64,000 nucleotides of DNA from Dendrobium chrysotoxum. Its lineage: Eukaryota > Streptophyta > Magnoliopsida > Asparagales > Orchidaceae. Below, piece after piece: positions 22,496 to 33,894 of this stretch. The notes beneath the pieces were generated by a model. The model was not told where the DNA came from. It saw only the letters and a list, made by a program, of their open reading frames with translations, and searched no databases. The translations under genes were made by a program, and so were the position numbers. Each line of letters begins with the position of its first letter. Within the stretch, counting starts at the first letter, position 1. Location of the stretch: the NCBI GenBank assembly GCA_019925795.1, contig CM034312.1:21913914-21977913 (forward strand), read 5' to 3'.

Positions 22496-24347
22496 TGAGG
22501 ACATCCACTCTAGTTTTGTTTTTATTTTATTATTTGATGTATTAGATTTATTTTAATGTTTATTGCCTTTTCAAATTTTGCCCTTACTTAAGGGTTTAGA
22601 CATATGTAAGCCCAAGGGGCATTTTAGTACTTTGGATTGTCTCTTTGTTTTGGGCTATTTAAAGCCCTCCCCTCCTCCTTTGTGAGGGGATGATGATTAT
22701 GAAAATGAAATTCAGCTTTGTTCAAGATCTCTTTGTGAGTTCTAGTTGTGCCTTGATCTCTTGGTGAGTTCATGAGAGGAGAGGGCCTAGGAGAGGCCAA
22801 ACGCAATACCCATCAATCGGTGGAAGCGTCCCCGGTTCGTGGTTCACTCTTCCCTTATCTCTTCTTCCCCTCCCTTCCCCCTCCTTGCCGCCGGCCTAGA
22901 ACCCACCATCCACAAATTCACACAGCCGCCGCCTTCCCCATCCCACAGCCCCCAAACCACCCTAGCCGTAACCTCCACCTCCCCCTAGCTTGGCCGCCCC
23001 ACCCGCCGGCCACCACCCCTCCAGCCGCCGGCCTCCAGAACCCCACCCACCCCACACCACAAGCCCCCACCACCGGCCCTCCCATGGCTTCCCAAACTTG
23101 AATTTCCAATTCTATTTGTCATTATTCACTTTCCTAATTTAAACCCTAGTCAATTAGGAAAGTTTCCTATTGAAAATTCAATTAATTTTGAATTCAAATA
23201 GTTTCCTATTGTCTAAACCTAAGTTCGGAAACTTCCCAATTTATTTAAATCTGAAATCAATTTCAGATTTCTCCTTTAATTTATTTAATTGCTTGGGGGG
23301 CCCACACTCCTAATTAATTAAATCTCCCAAATCCCCTCTAAAGGGCCGGCCACCTATCTCTCTCCTATCCCATTAATTGGTATCCAATCAGGAAACAATT
23401 AATTAAGATCCTCAATCAACTTCCCTCCTAATCCTCCTAAATTTTGAATTTCAAACTTGAAATTCCCTAATGCTCTCTTAAACAAAACCTAAAAGAGAGT
23501 TTCAGAAGTTTGTTTCCATAGCTCCAACATCGCCGCCCCTTCTTCCCTCCCTAACCCATTGATTCCTCCCAATAGTTTTCCCAATTCCCCTTCCCAAGCC
23601 AATCCCACCTCCAGTCGCCCTCCCACAGCAGTTTCCCCACGACTTCTCCCTGCTCTCCTAAGGTTACCGCTGCCAGTCTCTGTTTCCAGCAGAAGGAACC
23701 TGCTGCTCTATATCTTGGAAGGCCATATGCCAGGATGCAAAGCTTCCCAGACCACATAGGAGTTGTCCCAGTTATTTCCCACAGTGCCGTTGGCTGTCCA
23801 GGAAAAATTCTGCACATATTTCTTGCTGTCCAGCCACTAGGAGGTCATCAAATGCTGTCCAGACGTTTTAGATCGCTGACCACGCCTTCAAGAAAGCTCT
23901 CGGATGCCATCTGCTTCCTCCCAAGCCTTCCTACATCTACCGGAACTTCGTATCTTCTGATTATTTGGGTAAACTCTCATCCAAATCCTTTAATCTCCTA
24001 GTTGCTTTTCGATTGTGGTTTATAGGAGATTCATAAAGGTTCTTGTCATTCTCTCCGCTAACGTCTAGTAATTAGAAGAGTTGAGTGAGGAATCTTCTTA
24101 TGGTGACTAATCTTATTGTTAGCATTGGAATTTATTATTGAAAACATTCATATATGGGACGTTAGATTAAATTGACTATTGCGATCTTAATTTCTATGAA
24201 TGTAATTTAGCCTAAACTTATTTTACCGCTCATTGTGTTTTATTTCGTCGTTCAAACTCACTTGAATTCAATAATTATTTTGTTCTCTAAATACTAAGCG
24301 TGCAAAATCATTAAGTATTTCATCCACGCATGTTTTGTTTTACATCA
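22493..24347 (+). repeat. 3' LTR of the non-autonomous gypsy element
   Basis: Same length (1855 bp) as the 5' LTR and almost identical, with mostly single-base transitions. The AAAGG target duplication follows directly. The LTR would supply polyadenylation of the element RNA. Confidence 0.92.
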
Positions 24348-24352
24348 AAAGG

Positions 24353-25062
24353 TGCCATAACTTACCAAAGAAATAATAAGATTTTGCATAATAATTGATC
24401 ACTTACACATCCAGGGAATCCTAAATTCTGTAACTATGTAACTTGATCTATAGTATTCAAATGCACCTAGCAAATCAACAAATAATTTTGCTAAACTAAA
24501 TATATTAGACGTGAATTAACATTAGGGAGATTAAAATTAGTATGCAATTCATTGCCACTTTTTACTTTGAAATTCATTCTTATGTTTTTTGATTTATTCA
24601 TTATAATTAGTTGAACCCATGGTTTTTCATCTCCCTTATGATTGAATGTCTTTGTAGTCCTTTGTAAGCGATCTTAAAAAAATGTCAGCCTTTTCACAAT
24701 TATCATAATGGTTAAATATTTCTTAAGGCTTTTTGAATTCATGAACATGTATGTTCATTTCCCAATAGTGCTCATAGTCTGCCATGTTCCTATTTATTTG
24801 CTTCATTATTTTGTTGCGATGTTCATTTTCTGCTTTATTAATTTACTCATAATATCATTCTTTAGGTTGACAGGGAAAGCAAATGTTTTAGCGCTAAAAG
24901 AAATGCAGAGGGAGTTAACAGAAGAACAAAAACACAAAGCAACAAGGTTCATTATTTTGTTGGCATGTTCATGTTCTGTTTTACTAATCAATTAAAAGCA
25001 TATTCTTGCATTTTCCGAGTTATTTTGTTGGCATGTTTAAAATTATTGAATCTATATCAATT
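24353..25062. other. Unassigned AT-rich sequence
   Basis: No gene is supported. A segment near 24820 (TTCATTATTTTGTTG followed by GATGTTCATTTTCTG) is repeated imperfectly near 24948, with an open segment encoding a Lys/Glu-rich peptide between. The block could belong to the adjacent Helitron, but I cannot show it. Confidence 0.3.
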
Positions 25063-25700
25063 ATTCATTGGCAATTCAATGAGCCATTGGTTAATGAGAT
25101 CGTTGCACTTATGGATGTGGATTCTTTGCAAAAAGCATAGGTATGACATGTTATTGTATGTTAGAGAGCAAAAAGATTCATAAAAATTATAGCACTCATC
25201 CAACATGTATGCTACTTCAATTTCTATTATATATCCATTTGGGGGATGATGGATGGTGTGGTTACTTATGTCATAATGAAACTAGTATTAAAATTGGCTC
25301 TTCAACAACCTTATCAATGAAGGATTTCTATTCTTTTAAGCTTGATCAATATTCTGAGTAAGGTACGACACTCTTTAGTAGGTACTTGCTTTTCGTAGGT
25401 ACTTGCTTCAGCTGAAGAGCAAAGATTACAGTTCATTCGATGTTACCAGTCTAAGCTACATTGTGACCTTTATAAAGGTTTATATGATGTTTTTGAGGAT
25501 GTGAATGATGATGCAATATCTATTGGACAAAACATTATAACTCCATTTTCATTTACTGGAGGTCTTAGATACATGGTTCAAAATGATGAAGCCACGTTGA
25601 CAATATGTTCATGTGTTGGATCCTCAGATTTGTTTATTATATTTACATGTAACCCATTGTTTATATTATTTCCTACATTTGATCAAAGGCTAAAAACCAT
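25063..25700 (+). pseudogene. Helitron transposase fragment (helicase-like N domain)
   Basis: Translation with frame changes gives EPLVNEIVALMD...QKAYRYD, then GDDGWCGY and LSMKDFYSFKLDQ. From 25399 a clean run follows: EEQRLQFIRCYQSKLHCDLYKGLYD, SIGQNIITPFSFTGGLRYMVQN and SDLFIIFTCNP. These are the consecutive blocks of the Helitron_like_N region of plant Helitron Rep/helicase proteins. The proteins replicate the element by a rolling-circle mechanism. The C-terminal Rep and PIF1-like helicase domains are missing, and frameshifts occur near 25190 and 25380. Confidence 0.8.
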
Positions 25701-26329
25701 CAATCAGCACCCACGCACCTGATAGAAGATAATATATATTAACACATTCCAACTAATGTGCGTGCTCTGAATGCTTAATAGTGGAGTGTCTCATCTGAAT
25801 GAGGCTTAATGGTAGATATTTGGCAGAGCAGGAAATTATGGCTATGTCTCCTATATATCCTGGATTATAGAAAATGCTATGTTCATTTATGAAAACTGCA
25901 TTTCTGCCAATAGGGTTTGTGAATTCTGCAGCTGAATTTTTCATGAGTAATCATAAAAAATATAATGTTTTATGAAATACCCTTAAAAGATTGTCTTGTG
26001 AATTCAATCAAGTGATTTAAAGGTAAAATAAATGTGGTTTTTTATGCATCTCACTCGTAAATGGACAAACTTTTAAGTATCTGCAACCTCATATCATACA
26101 GCAAAAGCAAAGATGTACATGGAATCAAGGGCTTTAGCTGCTCTATGTATAATGAACCCAATTATTGATGCAAGTAGTGCTGTTTCTATCCTCAGAAAAA
26201 GATACGTTGAGAAAGAAGAATGGGGAACGCAAATCACAATAACCATGGAGCATCTTAATGACTGCACTCAACAAAGCAGGTTAAGTGATTTATGAATGAC
26301 AAAAAGGCTGAACTATGGAAGTAATTGGA
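25701..26329. other. Downstream flank of the GUX gene
   Basis: No independent gene is supported. The part next to 26329 presumably carries the 3' untranslated region of the minus-strand glycosyltransferase gene. I could not fix the polyadenylation site. Confidence 0.35.
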
Positions 26330-27348
26330 TCAATGACCTGGTAATTTTTTGGCCGGCTTATGGAAGCCTGGGCCACCATCATTATACAATGGATCTCCCC
26401 AGTGCAATAACATGTTCTTCCAGTTGCAGTAACCGCCTTTACAGATTCTTAGCCTTGCATCGGTCACATTCCTCTTCCAGTGACCATCTGAGTAATTAGC
26501 TTTCTCTGCTTGCCTCCTGTCCCACTCCAAACCTGCCTTTCTTTGTGTACTTAGAAGGCAAAATTTCTGCAACTTCTTGGGCATCGAATCATGCACTTTC
26601 CACCACTTCTGATGAGCAACATCACTAGCAAACTCCTGCATGAAGTCCACATTCCAGTTGCAATCATAGTCCCGAAAGCATAGCCATGGCTTGAATCCTA
26701 AATAGTGAAGCACATAGAGAACTGGAGGCTCAGCGCCAAACAGACTGGTTTTCTTGGCCTTTTCCACTTCTTCATCACCAATCCAGAAATGTTTCAAGAA
26801 GTTCATGTGCCGGGGAATTCTGTGCCACCATGTAAATATCTCATTCAAGTATCCCTGGTCGCCACCATTGTATGATTTTATATCATTGATGTGTTCCATT
26901 AACAACTTGAAAGTGCAGTTCGAAGGTTCAATGACCATCACGCCAGAGTTGAAGAGAGTTCCATTGTTGCCTGTGGCGCTGATCTCTGGCATAGTGAAGA
27001 GGAAATCAATGTTTCTTAGAACAAGAAGGTCAGCATCAATGAAAATGATTTTATTATATTCAGTGAGCTGCCATAGGCGAAACTTGCTGTAATTCCACTC
27101 GTTGTAAGCATCTTTCGTGGCTTTAGGATTTCTTATCCTTCTGATCTTTTTGATCTTCCACCCTGCAGCTTCAAGGCCATTCTTGTAATGGCTGCTGATT
27201 GTTTCGTCAACAAGGATTATGAGGTCTCTGGTTGAACCAGTTAAACGTATACTTTGAGCTGCAGCAATTGCTCCGCAGACATATTCATCTTCGGAGTGGA
27301 GAATTGTAGCATATGCTTCTCTGCGGGCATTAGTTGATGATGGTCTCA
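26330..27348 (-). CDS. GUX: GUX exon 4: GT8 catalytic domain
   Basis: The exon starts after an AG acceptor (27350-27349) and ends at a TGA stop. It encodes residues 295-633. The catalytic fold begins at REAYATILHSEDEYVCGA, followed by DLIILVDE. The metal- and UDP-binding DxD is FIDADLLVL (DAD at residues 399-401). Then come NGTLFNSGVMVIEPS, GGDQGYLNE and HYLGFKPW (509-516), the GT8 C-terminal metal-binding motif. The C-terminus carries CKGGYCNWKNMLLHWG, typical of GUX proteins. All key residues are present and the frame is uninterrupted, so the domain looks functional. Confidence 0.93.
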
Positions 27349-28515
27349 CTGTTTGAAGTATGAAGAAAAAGGATGTTAGCTCCTCTGATATAATGAAGCC
27401 ACTTGCCATCAAATTCAGAAAAAAAATAATGAAATATAAAAAGCAAGATGCTTGTTAAGTACTTCTCGTGCAAATGAAGGTATCTAGTACTTGTTATTAT
27501 CTGCATTTATTAGGACTATTGTTGCATTGTTGCGTGTTTAATTAAACTTTCTAAATAAACCGAGATGCATAATACTTTGATGTATAGATATGGACTCAAC
27601 GACATGGATGCGATACAACACAGACACAAGATACATCAATTATTAAAATTATAGGACACGGACATGGGTTATATATGGTATTATAATTTTTTATATCTTA
27701 AAAATAGTGTATAAAAATTGAATAAGTAGAATATTAAGAATAATTGAGAAATAATAAGTCATTTAATTAGGATCAATGCTTAAAATAATTAATATTAGAA
27801 TGTTGAGAGTCGGACGTAGATGTTGTGCCAGACATCAGGAGGAGAGAGACAATGTCGTAGAGAGTTGAGCATTGAAGTTGTGCATTCGGCATTGGGCATT
27901 GAGCGTCAATATCAAGATATCATCAGACTTCAATGTTAAGATGATTTTAAAATATTAATGCTGTGATGGCATAAAAAAATGGCATTGTGCGTTTTTGTGA
28001 AACCCTAGTCGTAATCCACTCGAGAGAAATAAAATGGGAATGTTCAAGGAACAAGATATTGAGTACGGACGATTGATTTGGGGCAGTGGGGAAAAAAGAT
28101 ATTTAATTTTTACTTTTTAATAAAAAATTTTAAGTATAAGAAATCATATTTTAATTCTTTCAGAAAATATTTAAGACACGTGTGTCCGATTTATTTTTAT
28201 TATTTTTTTAATCAGACACGCCTTCGATGTGTCTGATACATGTTGGAGGTGTGTCAGATGTGTGTCGTGTTCGATACGTGTTAGACACTGCATACATTTT
28301 TGTGGAGAAATGTCAGTGCATCATAGCATAATACCTTCTCTTTTGTTGGTAGCCTGGAATTAGTGAATTCTTATATCAGGAAAAAGACAAGATGTTTTTC
28401 CTACTTCTAATCCATAATGAAAATAGCTAGTTACATATGGCTAAACATGGAATAATTCAGAATATAAAAGATAATTTATGAACATCTTCTATGTTACCAC
28501 AAATTGCTAGGAATC

Positions 28516-29067
28516 TGATAGGAAATACTTGAGTTCGCAAGTAATCCGAAGGGAATACTTGAGTTCGCAAGCAAACCTAACTCAAAAGGGAGAGCAAACG
28601 GCAGATTTTCTGCTGTTGACAGCAGGAAAACAGCCCAAAACCAGAGAAAACAGAGGAAAAACTGAAATAAAACTAAGCAAACACTTGAATTCCACTAGTA
28701 GATGATTGAAAGCAACAAAAGATACAACGTTCTTCAATTTGAGAGGAAGAACAACTCTCCAAAACTCTCTTGCAACACCAAGAGCCCAAGAACACAAACC
28801 CTAGATCTCAAATTGGATTCAAATTCCAGATAACCCCCATTCCCTCCCAATCTCCCTAATTAATCCAAAAGGAGTTTTACAAAATACCTAAACAGCCCAT
28901 CTAATTCAAAATTTCTCTCCTAATCATGCAATTAAGCCCTAGTGGGGCCCACCCTAGCTTCCGCCCTCCCCTCCCCTTGCGGTTTCTTCCGCCTGGTGAA
29001 GACCCGGACCGGTTCAGGTTGGACCGGTCCAGCCGGCCCCTTCTGAGCCGGCAGCCAAGGCGTAACA
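28516..29067 (-). repeat. 3' LTR (by element orientation) of the intronic chromovirus
   Basis: The integrase/chromodomain frame runs about 135 bp into this LTR before stopping at 28932. The LTR begins with a small internal direct repeat in which ATACTTGAGTTCGCAAG occurs twice. Confidence 0.92.
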
Positions 29068-30743
29068 TTACTCCCCTCCCAAAAACTCACCTTGTCCTCA
29101 AGGTGAAAAGAGGGAAACTGCTCTTTCACTCTCTCAAAAGGTTCCCAAGAAGCATCAAAATCAGGGAGACCTTTCCATCCAATCAGCACTTCTTTGTCTC
29201 CCTTTTCATCAGACCTGACACCTCGGAGCTCCAGTGGTTCCAATATCACCTGCAAATCCTCAGTCAGTGTCTCTGGTAACTCCGTACTGACTGTGTGCTC
29301 CCCAATAACTCTCCTCAACTGAGACACGTGGAAAACTGGGTGTATGCTAGTCGATGGGGGAAGCTTCAGTCGGTACGCCACTGTTCCAATTTTGTCCAAC
29401 ACTTCATAGGGGCCGAAATACCTTGGAGCCAATTTCTCATTCCCCCTTCTCGCCATTGTCCTCTGCCTGTAAGGACGTAATTTTAGGAAAACCTTTTCCC
29501 CCACTTCAAATTGCATGTCTCTTCTGTGTGAGTCTGCCTGTCTCTTCATGATTTGTTGTGCTCTTAGAAGATGTTTCTTCAATTCTTCTAGTACCTGATC
29601 TCTCTCCCTCAAGTACTCCTCCACTGAAGAAACTGGAGTACTACTATTCCCAAAATGCACCAGGTGAGGAGGGTCTCGTCCATACAGTACTTTGAATGGT
29701 GTCATCTGTGAAGCTGAGTGAAACGAGGTGTTGTACCAATATTCTGCCCAAGATAGCCATTTGGCCCACAGCTTAGGTGTCTCCGACACAAAGCATCTCA
29801 AATAGGTTTCCAAGCTCCTGTTAACCACCTCCGTTTGACCATCTGTCTGTGGGTGATAAGCGGTGCTCCTCTTCAAAATTGTTCCTTGTAACCTGAACAA
29901 CTCCCTCCAAAAGTGACTGAGGAACACCTTATCTCTATCTGACACTATTGCCTCTGGTACCCCATGCAATCTGACCACCTCTCTGATGAAAGCTGACGCC
30001 ACCGTTACCGCGGTGTAAGGATGTCGGAGGGGAATAAAATGAGCATACTTGCTCAATCTATCCACCACCACCAGAATCACTGTGAAGCCTTCTGAACGGG
30101 GCAGCCCTTCTATGAAATCCATGGAAATCTCCTCCCATACTCGTCCTGGTAATGCCAACGGCTGTAGTAGCCCCCCTGGTGACATAACCATGTATTTGTT
30201 CCTCTGACAAGTCTCACACCTGGCCACCATCTCCTCTACATCTCTGTGCATTCCCTTCCAGTAAAGCTCAGCAGTAATCCTCCTGTAGGTCTTCTGCATC
30301 CCAGAATGACCCCCAACCGCGCTCCCATGAAATTCCTGAAGTATGTTCGGGATGTGGATTGAGGTCCTGGGCATCACGAACCTCCCTTGATACAGCAATT
30401 TGTCCCCCTCTACAGAGTACCCTGGATGGCTATCACCTTCCCTTAATAAATCAGCCATGATCTTTCCCAACTCCTCATCCTTCGAGCTCTCTGCTTTAAT
30501 GGCCTCCCAATCTAACATCAACGGAACAGACACAGCCACTGTCTGTAGTTCACCCAAACATCTGGACAAGGCATCAGCCGCCTTGTTTTCCCCGCCTGGT
30601 CTGTACTGAATTTCAAAATCATACCCCAGCAATTTTGACAGCCATCGCTGATGCTCTTCCGTCACCATCCGCTGCTCCAACAAGCACTTCAGACTCCTCT
30701 GATCTGTTCTGACAATGAAATGCCTACCTAATAAGTAGGGTCG
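28932..30743 (-). pseudogene. Chromovirus integrase and chromodomain
   Basis: The largest open piece of pol has 583 residues from 30683. It starts with the end of RNase H (RWLSKLLGYDFEIQYRPGGENKAADALSR region). The integrase follows with its HHCC zinc finger (HGSAVGGHSG ... CETCQRNK), the catalytic D of MDFIEGLPRS, the second D of VSDRDKVF, and the E of EVVNRSLETYLR. A chromodomain near the C-terminus reads VLIGWKGLPDFDASWEPFE. Domains are complete in this segment. It is cut off from the RT part by a TGA stop at about 30744. Confidence 0.92.
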
Positions 30744-31203
30744 TCACTTCTGGATGGCTAAGACAATAGCCATTAATTCCCTCTCATAGACTGACTTCAG
30801 CCTGGCCCTGGCTGCTAATACCTGGCTGAAGTAGGCAATGGGTCGTCGGTCCTGCATGAGCACTGCCCCCAATCCGTATCCTGAAGCATCTGTCTCCACT
30901 ATGAAGGTCTGAGTGAAGTCCGGTAGAGCTAGGACTGGTACCGTGGTCATCACCTTCTTTAGTTTCTCAAATGCTGCTGTGGCTGCCTCTCCCCATAGGA
31001 ACCCATCTTTCTTCAGCTGCTCTGTTAGTGGCCATGCTATAGTACTGTACCCTTTAACAAATCTCCTATAGTATCCTGTCAGCCCTAAGAATCCTCTCAA
31101 TTCCTTCAGATTCTTAGGTAATGGCCATCTCAACATCGCCTCCACCTTTGACTGATCAGCTGCCACCCCTTCCTTGGATACTACATGGCCCAAGTACTCC
31201 ACC
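30744..31203 (-). pseudogene. Chromovirus RT thumb and RNase H
   Basis: The frame runs from MEYLGHVVSKEGVAAD through LRGFLGLTGYYRRFVKGYS to the RNase H core FIVETDASGYGLGAVLMQDRRPIAYFSQVL and YERELMAIVLAIQK. It ends at a TGA where this family normally has a Trp codon before RPYL. On its 5' side an extra T in a T-run (about 31215) shifts the reading frame relative to the RT palm. Confidence 0.9.
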
Positions 31204-31944
31204 CTAGTCTGGCCAAAACAAACACTTCTTCAGATTGGCTCGCAGCTGATGCTCCTGTAGAACTTCCAATACCAACTTCAAATGCTTCAGATGCTCCTCC
31301 TCAGTTCTACTGTACACCAAGATGTCATCAAAAAACACCAGCACAAACTTCCTGAGATACGGTCTGAACACCCTATTCATCAGCGATTGGAACGTCGCAG
31401 GGGCGTTGGTTAGCCCAAAAGGCATAACCAGAAACTCATAATGCCCCTCATGTGGTCAGAACGCCGTCTTAGAGATGTCTTCTTCTCTCATTCGGATCTG
31501 ATGGTATCCAGACTTCAAATCCAGTTTGGAGAATATCACTGCTCCACACAGTTCATCAAGAAGTTCATCAATCACAGGAATGGGGAATTTATCTGGAATA
31601 GTCTCCTTATTCAAAGCCCTATAGTCCACACAAAATCTCCAGCTACCATCCTTCTTTTTGACCAATAGTATGGGACTAGAGAAAGGACTCACACTTGGTC
31701 TGATGATTCTTGCCTCCAACATTTCACTAATTAACCTTTCAATTTCATCTTTCTGAATCTGGGGGTAGCGGTAAGGTCGTACACTAATCGGTGACACCCC
31801 CTCCCTTAGCAGAATTGCATGCTCCTGTTCTCTGGCTGGTTGTAACCCTTGAGGTGGCTGGAACACCTCCCTGAACTGCTGTATGACTGGTTGAACTGCA
31901 AGAGTAATGTCTCCCTCTTCCCCCGCATTGACTTTCTCCAATCA
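31204..31944 (-). pseudogene. Chromovirus reverse transcriptase, broken
   Basis: RT motifs in order are MLEARIIRPSVSPFSSPILLVKKKDGSWRFCVDYRALN, FPIPVIDELLDEL, FSKLDLKSGYHQI, MPFGLTNAPATFQ and the catalytic VFFDDILVYS. A TGA interrupts after KTAF (about 31455), at a codon that is usually CGA, consistent with methyl-CpG decay. A TGA near 31942 separates it from the protease side. The catalytic aspartates are intact, but the chain is not. Confidence 0.92.
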
Positions 31945-32403
31945 TTGCAGCTCCACCAAGTATCCACCCCCAACCTCCTAGATGGTTCGAATTATGGACT
32001 CGAGAGACACCCCCGTCCTAGACAGGCCGACATCTCCCTGTATCACCATTCTCCTCCCCCCCACTACCAGTTCCATCCGCAGTTCTCCCCAGTTCACCTT
32101 GGTCTCCCCCAAAGTTTGCAGCCACTTCATCCCCAAAATCACATATGTACTCCCCAATTCTAAGGGAAGAAAATCCTCCCTCACCTGTATCCCCTGAATG
32201 GTCATCACCACTCCCCTACAAACTCCTCTACCCATCTCTACCTTCCCTGTGCCCATCATCACCCCATAGCCTCCTGTATCCACTAATTTCATTCCAAGCA
32301 ACTCAACAATCTTGGTGGAAATGAAATTGTGGGTTGCCCCACTATCAATCAAAACCACCACCTCGTGGTCAGCTATCACCCCTTTCACTTTCATAGTGTG
32401 ATT
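31945..32403 (-). pseudogene. Chromovirus aspartic protease
   Basis: The frame contains VVLIDSGATHNFIS, the DSG active site, and VILGMKWLQTLG downstream, as in retropepsin-like domains of plant gypsy elements. It is in frame with gag but separated from it by one TAG at 32404-32406, and ends in a further TAG at 31978. Whether the gag-pol TAG is a programmed read-through stop or a mutation cannot be decided from one copy. Confidence 0.88.
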
Positions 32404-33804
32404 CTAAGTGAATCCCACTACGGAGTTCAGAGAGACTTCTGCCACATCTAGATGCAACTTCTCCTCCTCCTCCACTTCGGACCTGCTCCCACCTCCCTCT
32501 TCGTCTTCCTCGTCTTCGCAAACAGGGAGAACCTGAAGAGTCCGGTCCTTGCACCTATGACCCGGCATGTACTTCTCATCACATCTAAAACACAATCCCT
32601 TGGCCCTCTTCTCCTGCATCTCCTTGTCAGTAAGCTTTTTAAAATTTCCCCCAGGCCCTCCTCCTCCAGACTTCTCCTTTGGTACCTCTCGTGTACCCCC
32701 CGGTGCAGCTCCCTTGGGAGCTAGAAAAGTGGTCGTCATCCTGTAGGATCCCCCGGAGCTGCTGCCTCGAACCCCTCTCTCCAGATGCTTCTGGTCCTCA
32801 ACCAGCTGTGCCAACTCCATGGCCTCCCCCAGGTCGTGTGGTCTCATCACTCTAACGGCTGCCCAGATTTCTGGTTTGAGCCCCTTCATGAAGTTCCCCT
32901 CAAGCACGGTCTCAGAAAGACGATCCAACCTGCTAGCAATGTACTCAAACCGGTCCCGGAATTCTGCTACTGTCCCCTCCTGTGTCAACGCAAAGAACTG
33001 CTCGTAGAAGTCTCCTCCCCTGCTGGTTCGGAAACGTTCTAGCAGACAGTCCTTGAACTCCCTCCAGCTTCGAATGGGTCGCCTCATATCCCGCCACTGG
33101 TACCATGCCAGTGCCTTCCCTTCCAAGCATAGTCCCGCCGCTGTCAGTTTCTCCTCCTCTGTCAACCCGTTGACTGCAAAATACCGTTCCACCTTGTAAA
33201 TCCAGCCATGGCCATCCTCGCCCTCAAAGATGGGCATCTTCAGTTTCCTCACCTTGGGATCTCCTCTGTACCCTCGGTATCCTCCATAACCTCCCATCCC
33301 TCGAAGGGGAGGTGCTCCCCAAGTGTCCCGATCGTCCCTCCGACGATTGTACCCAAACCCTTCCTCATATTCCCCTCTTCTCCCTTCAAAATCAGCACCC
33401 CTGCGATGCATTTCTTCCCTCCTTCCTACAAAATCAGCACCCCTTCGTTCGTACCCCTGGCTCATCTCCTCTCTAGAGAACGGTTCTAGAGGCGGCATGT
33501 CATCCTCCCCCTCAAAGATCTCCACCTCCGGATTTTTCCTCCCCCGAGACGGGTTCGGATTTCCTCCTATGCCATGGCCGTCGGTGGTCTCTCTTACTTC
33601 TGATGTCGCCGAGTTTGTCTTTATCTCCATTAATTTCTTCAACATCTCCTCCACAACGGTGAACTTTCCTTCCAACCTTTCATTGTTGGATGTGATTTGA
33701 TTTTGAAAATAAAAAAATTTTCCCTCCAAATCTGATTTCAATTGTCCAATTTCGCCCTCCAAGACTTCCACCTTCTTCCCGGCCATCTTTCCTTCACAAA
33801 TCAC
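32404..33804 (-). CDS. Chromovirus Gag polyprotein, intact
   Basis: This 466-residue open frame starts near the primer site. It has an N-terminal coiled-coil-like stretch (EVLEGEIGQLKSDLEGK) and an unusual Arg/Gly-rich spacer with repeated RRGADF and GYGGYRGYRG units (about residues 115-180). The capsid core (KMPIFEGEDGHGWIYKVERYF, AWYQWRDMRRPI) follows, then a zinc knuckle of the CX2C type near residue 420 (GLCFRCDEKYMPGHRC), and an acidic C-terminus. It is the only undamaged ORF of the element. Confidence 0.9.
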   Translation of the reverse strand: MICEGKMAGKKVEVLEGEIGQLKSDLEGKFFYFQNQITSNNERLEGKFTVVEEMLKKLMEIKTNSATSEVRETTDGHGIGGNPNPSRGRKNPEVEIFEGEDDMPPLEPFSREEMSQGYERRGADFVGRREEMHRRGADFEGRRGEYEEGFGYNRRRDDRDTWGAPPLRGMGGYGGYRGYRGDPKVRKLKMPIFEGEDGHGWIYKVERYFAVNGLTEEEKLTAAGLCLEGKALAWYQWRDMRRPIRSWREFKDCLLERFRTSRGGDFYEQFFALTQEGTVAEFRDRFEYIASRLDRLSETVLEGNFMKGLKPEIWAAVRVMRPHDLGEAMELAQLVEDQKHLERGVRGSSSGGSYRMTTTFLAPKGAAPGGTREVPKEKSGGGGPGGNFKKLTDKEMQEKRAKGLCFRCDEKYMPGHRCKDRTLQVLPVCEDEEDEEGGGSRSEVEEEEKLHLDVAEVSLNSVVGFT

Positions 33805-33894
33805 AAGGATTTCTTTTCCGGATGCCCAAAAGTTTGTTGAAATTTCTGGATTTCAGCCGTCGATGGTCCCAAAAACGATGCTCTGATACCAATT

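Larger units (their letters stand above)
17464..24347 (+). mobile_element. Non-autonomous Ty3/gypsy-type LTR retrotransposon
   Basis: Two 1855-bp LTRs (17464-19318 and 22493-24347) start TGATGAGGAC and end TTTTACATCA. They differ at about 25 positions by eye, roughly 98.6% identity. The target duplication AAAGG is perfect (17459-17463 and 24348-24352). The primer-binding site is TTGGTATCAGAGC (19321-19333), matching initiator-Met tRNA. A CCCGGGAGAA purine-rich tract sits just before the 3' LTR. The internal region is only 3174 bp. It keeps a gag and an integrase C-terminal/chromodomain-like tail, with no protease, reverse transcriptase, RNase H or integrase core. It must therefore have been mobilised in trans and inserted recently. 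Confidence 0.93.

Noticed and set aside
26754..27092. 112-codon plus-strand frame opposite the GUX exon
   Set aside because: Shadow of the strongly conserved GT8 coding exon on the other strand.
32452..33700. Several plus-strand frames opposite chromovirus gag
   Set aside because: Antisense shadows of the 466-codon gag frame, without features of their own.
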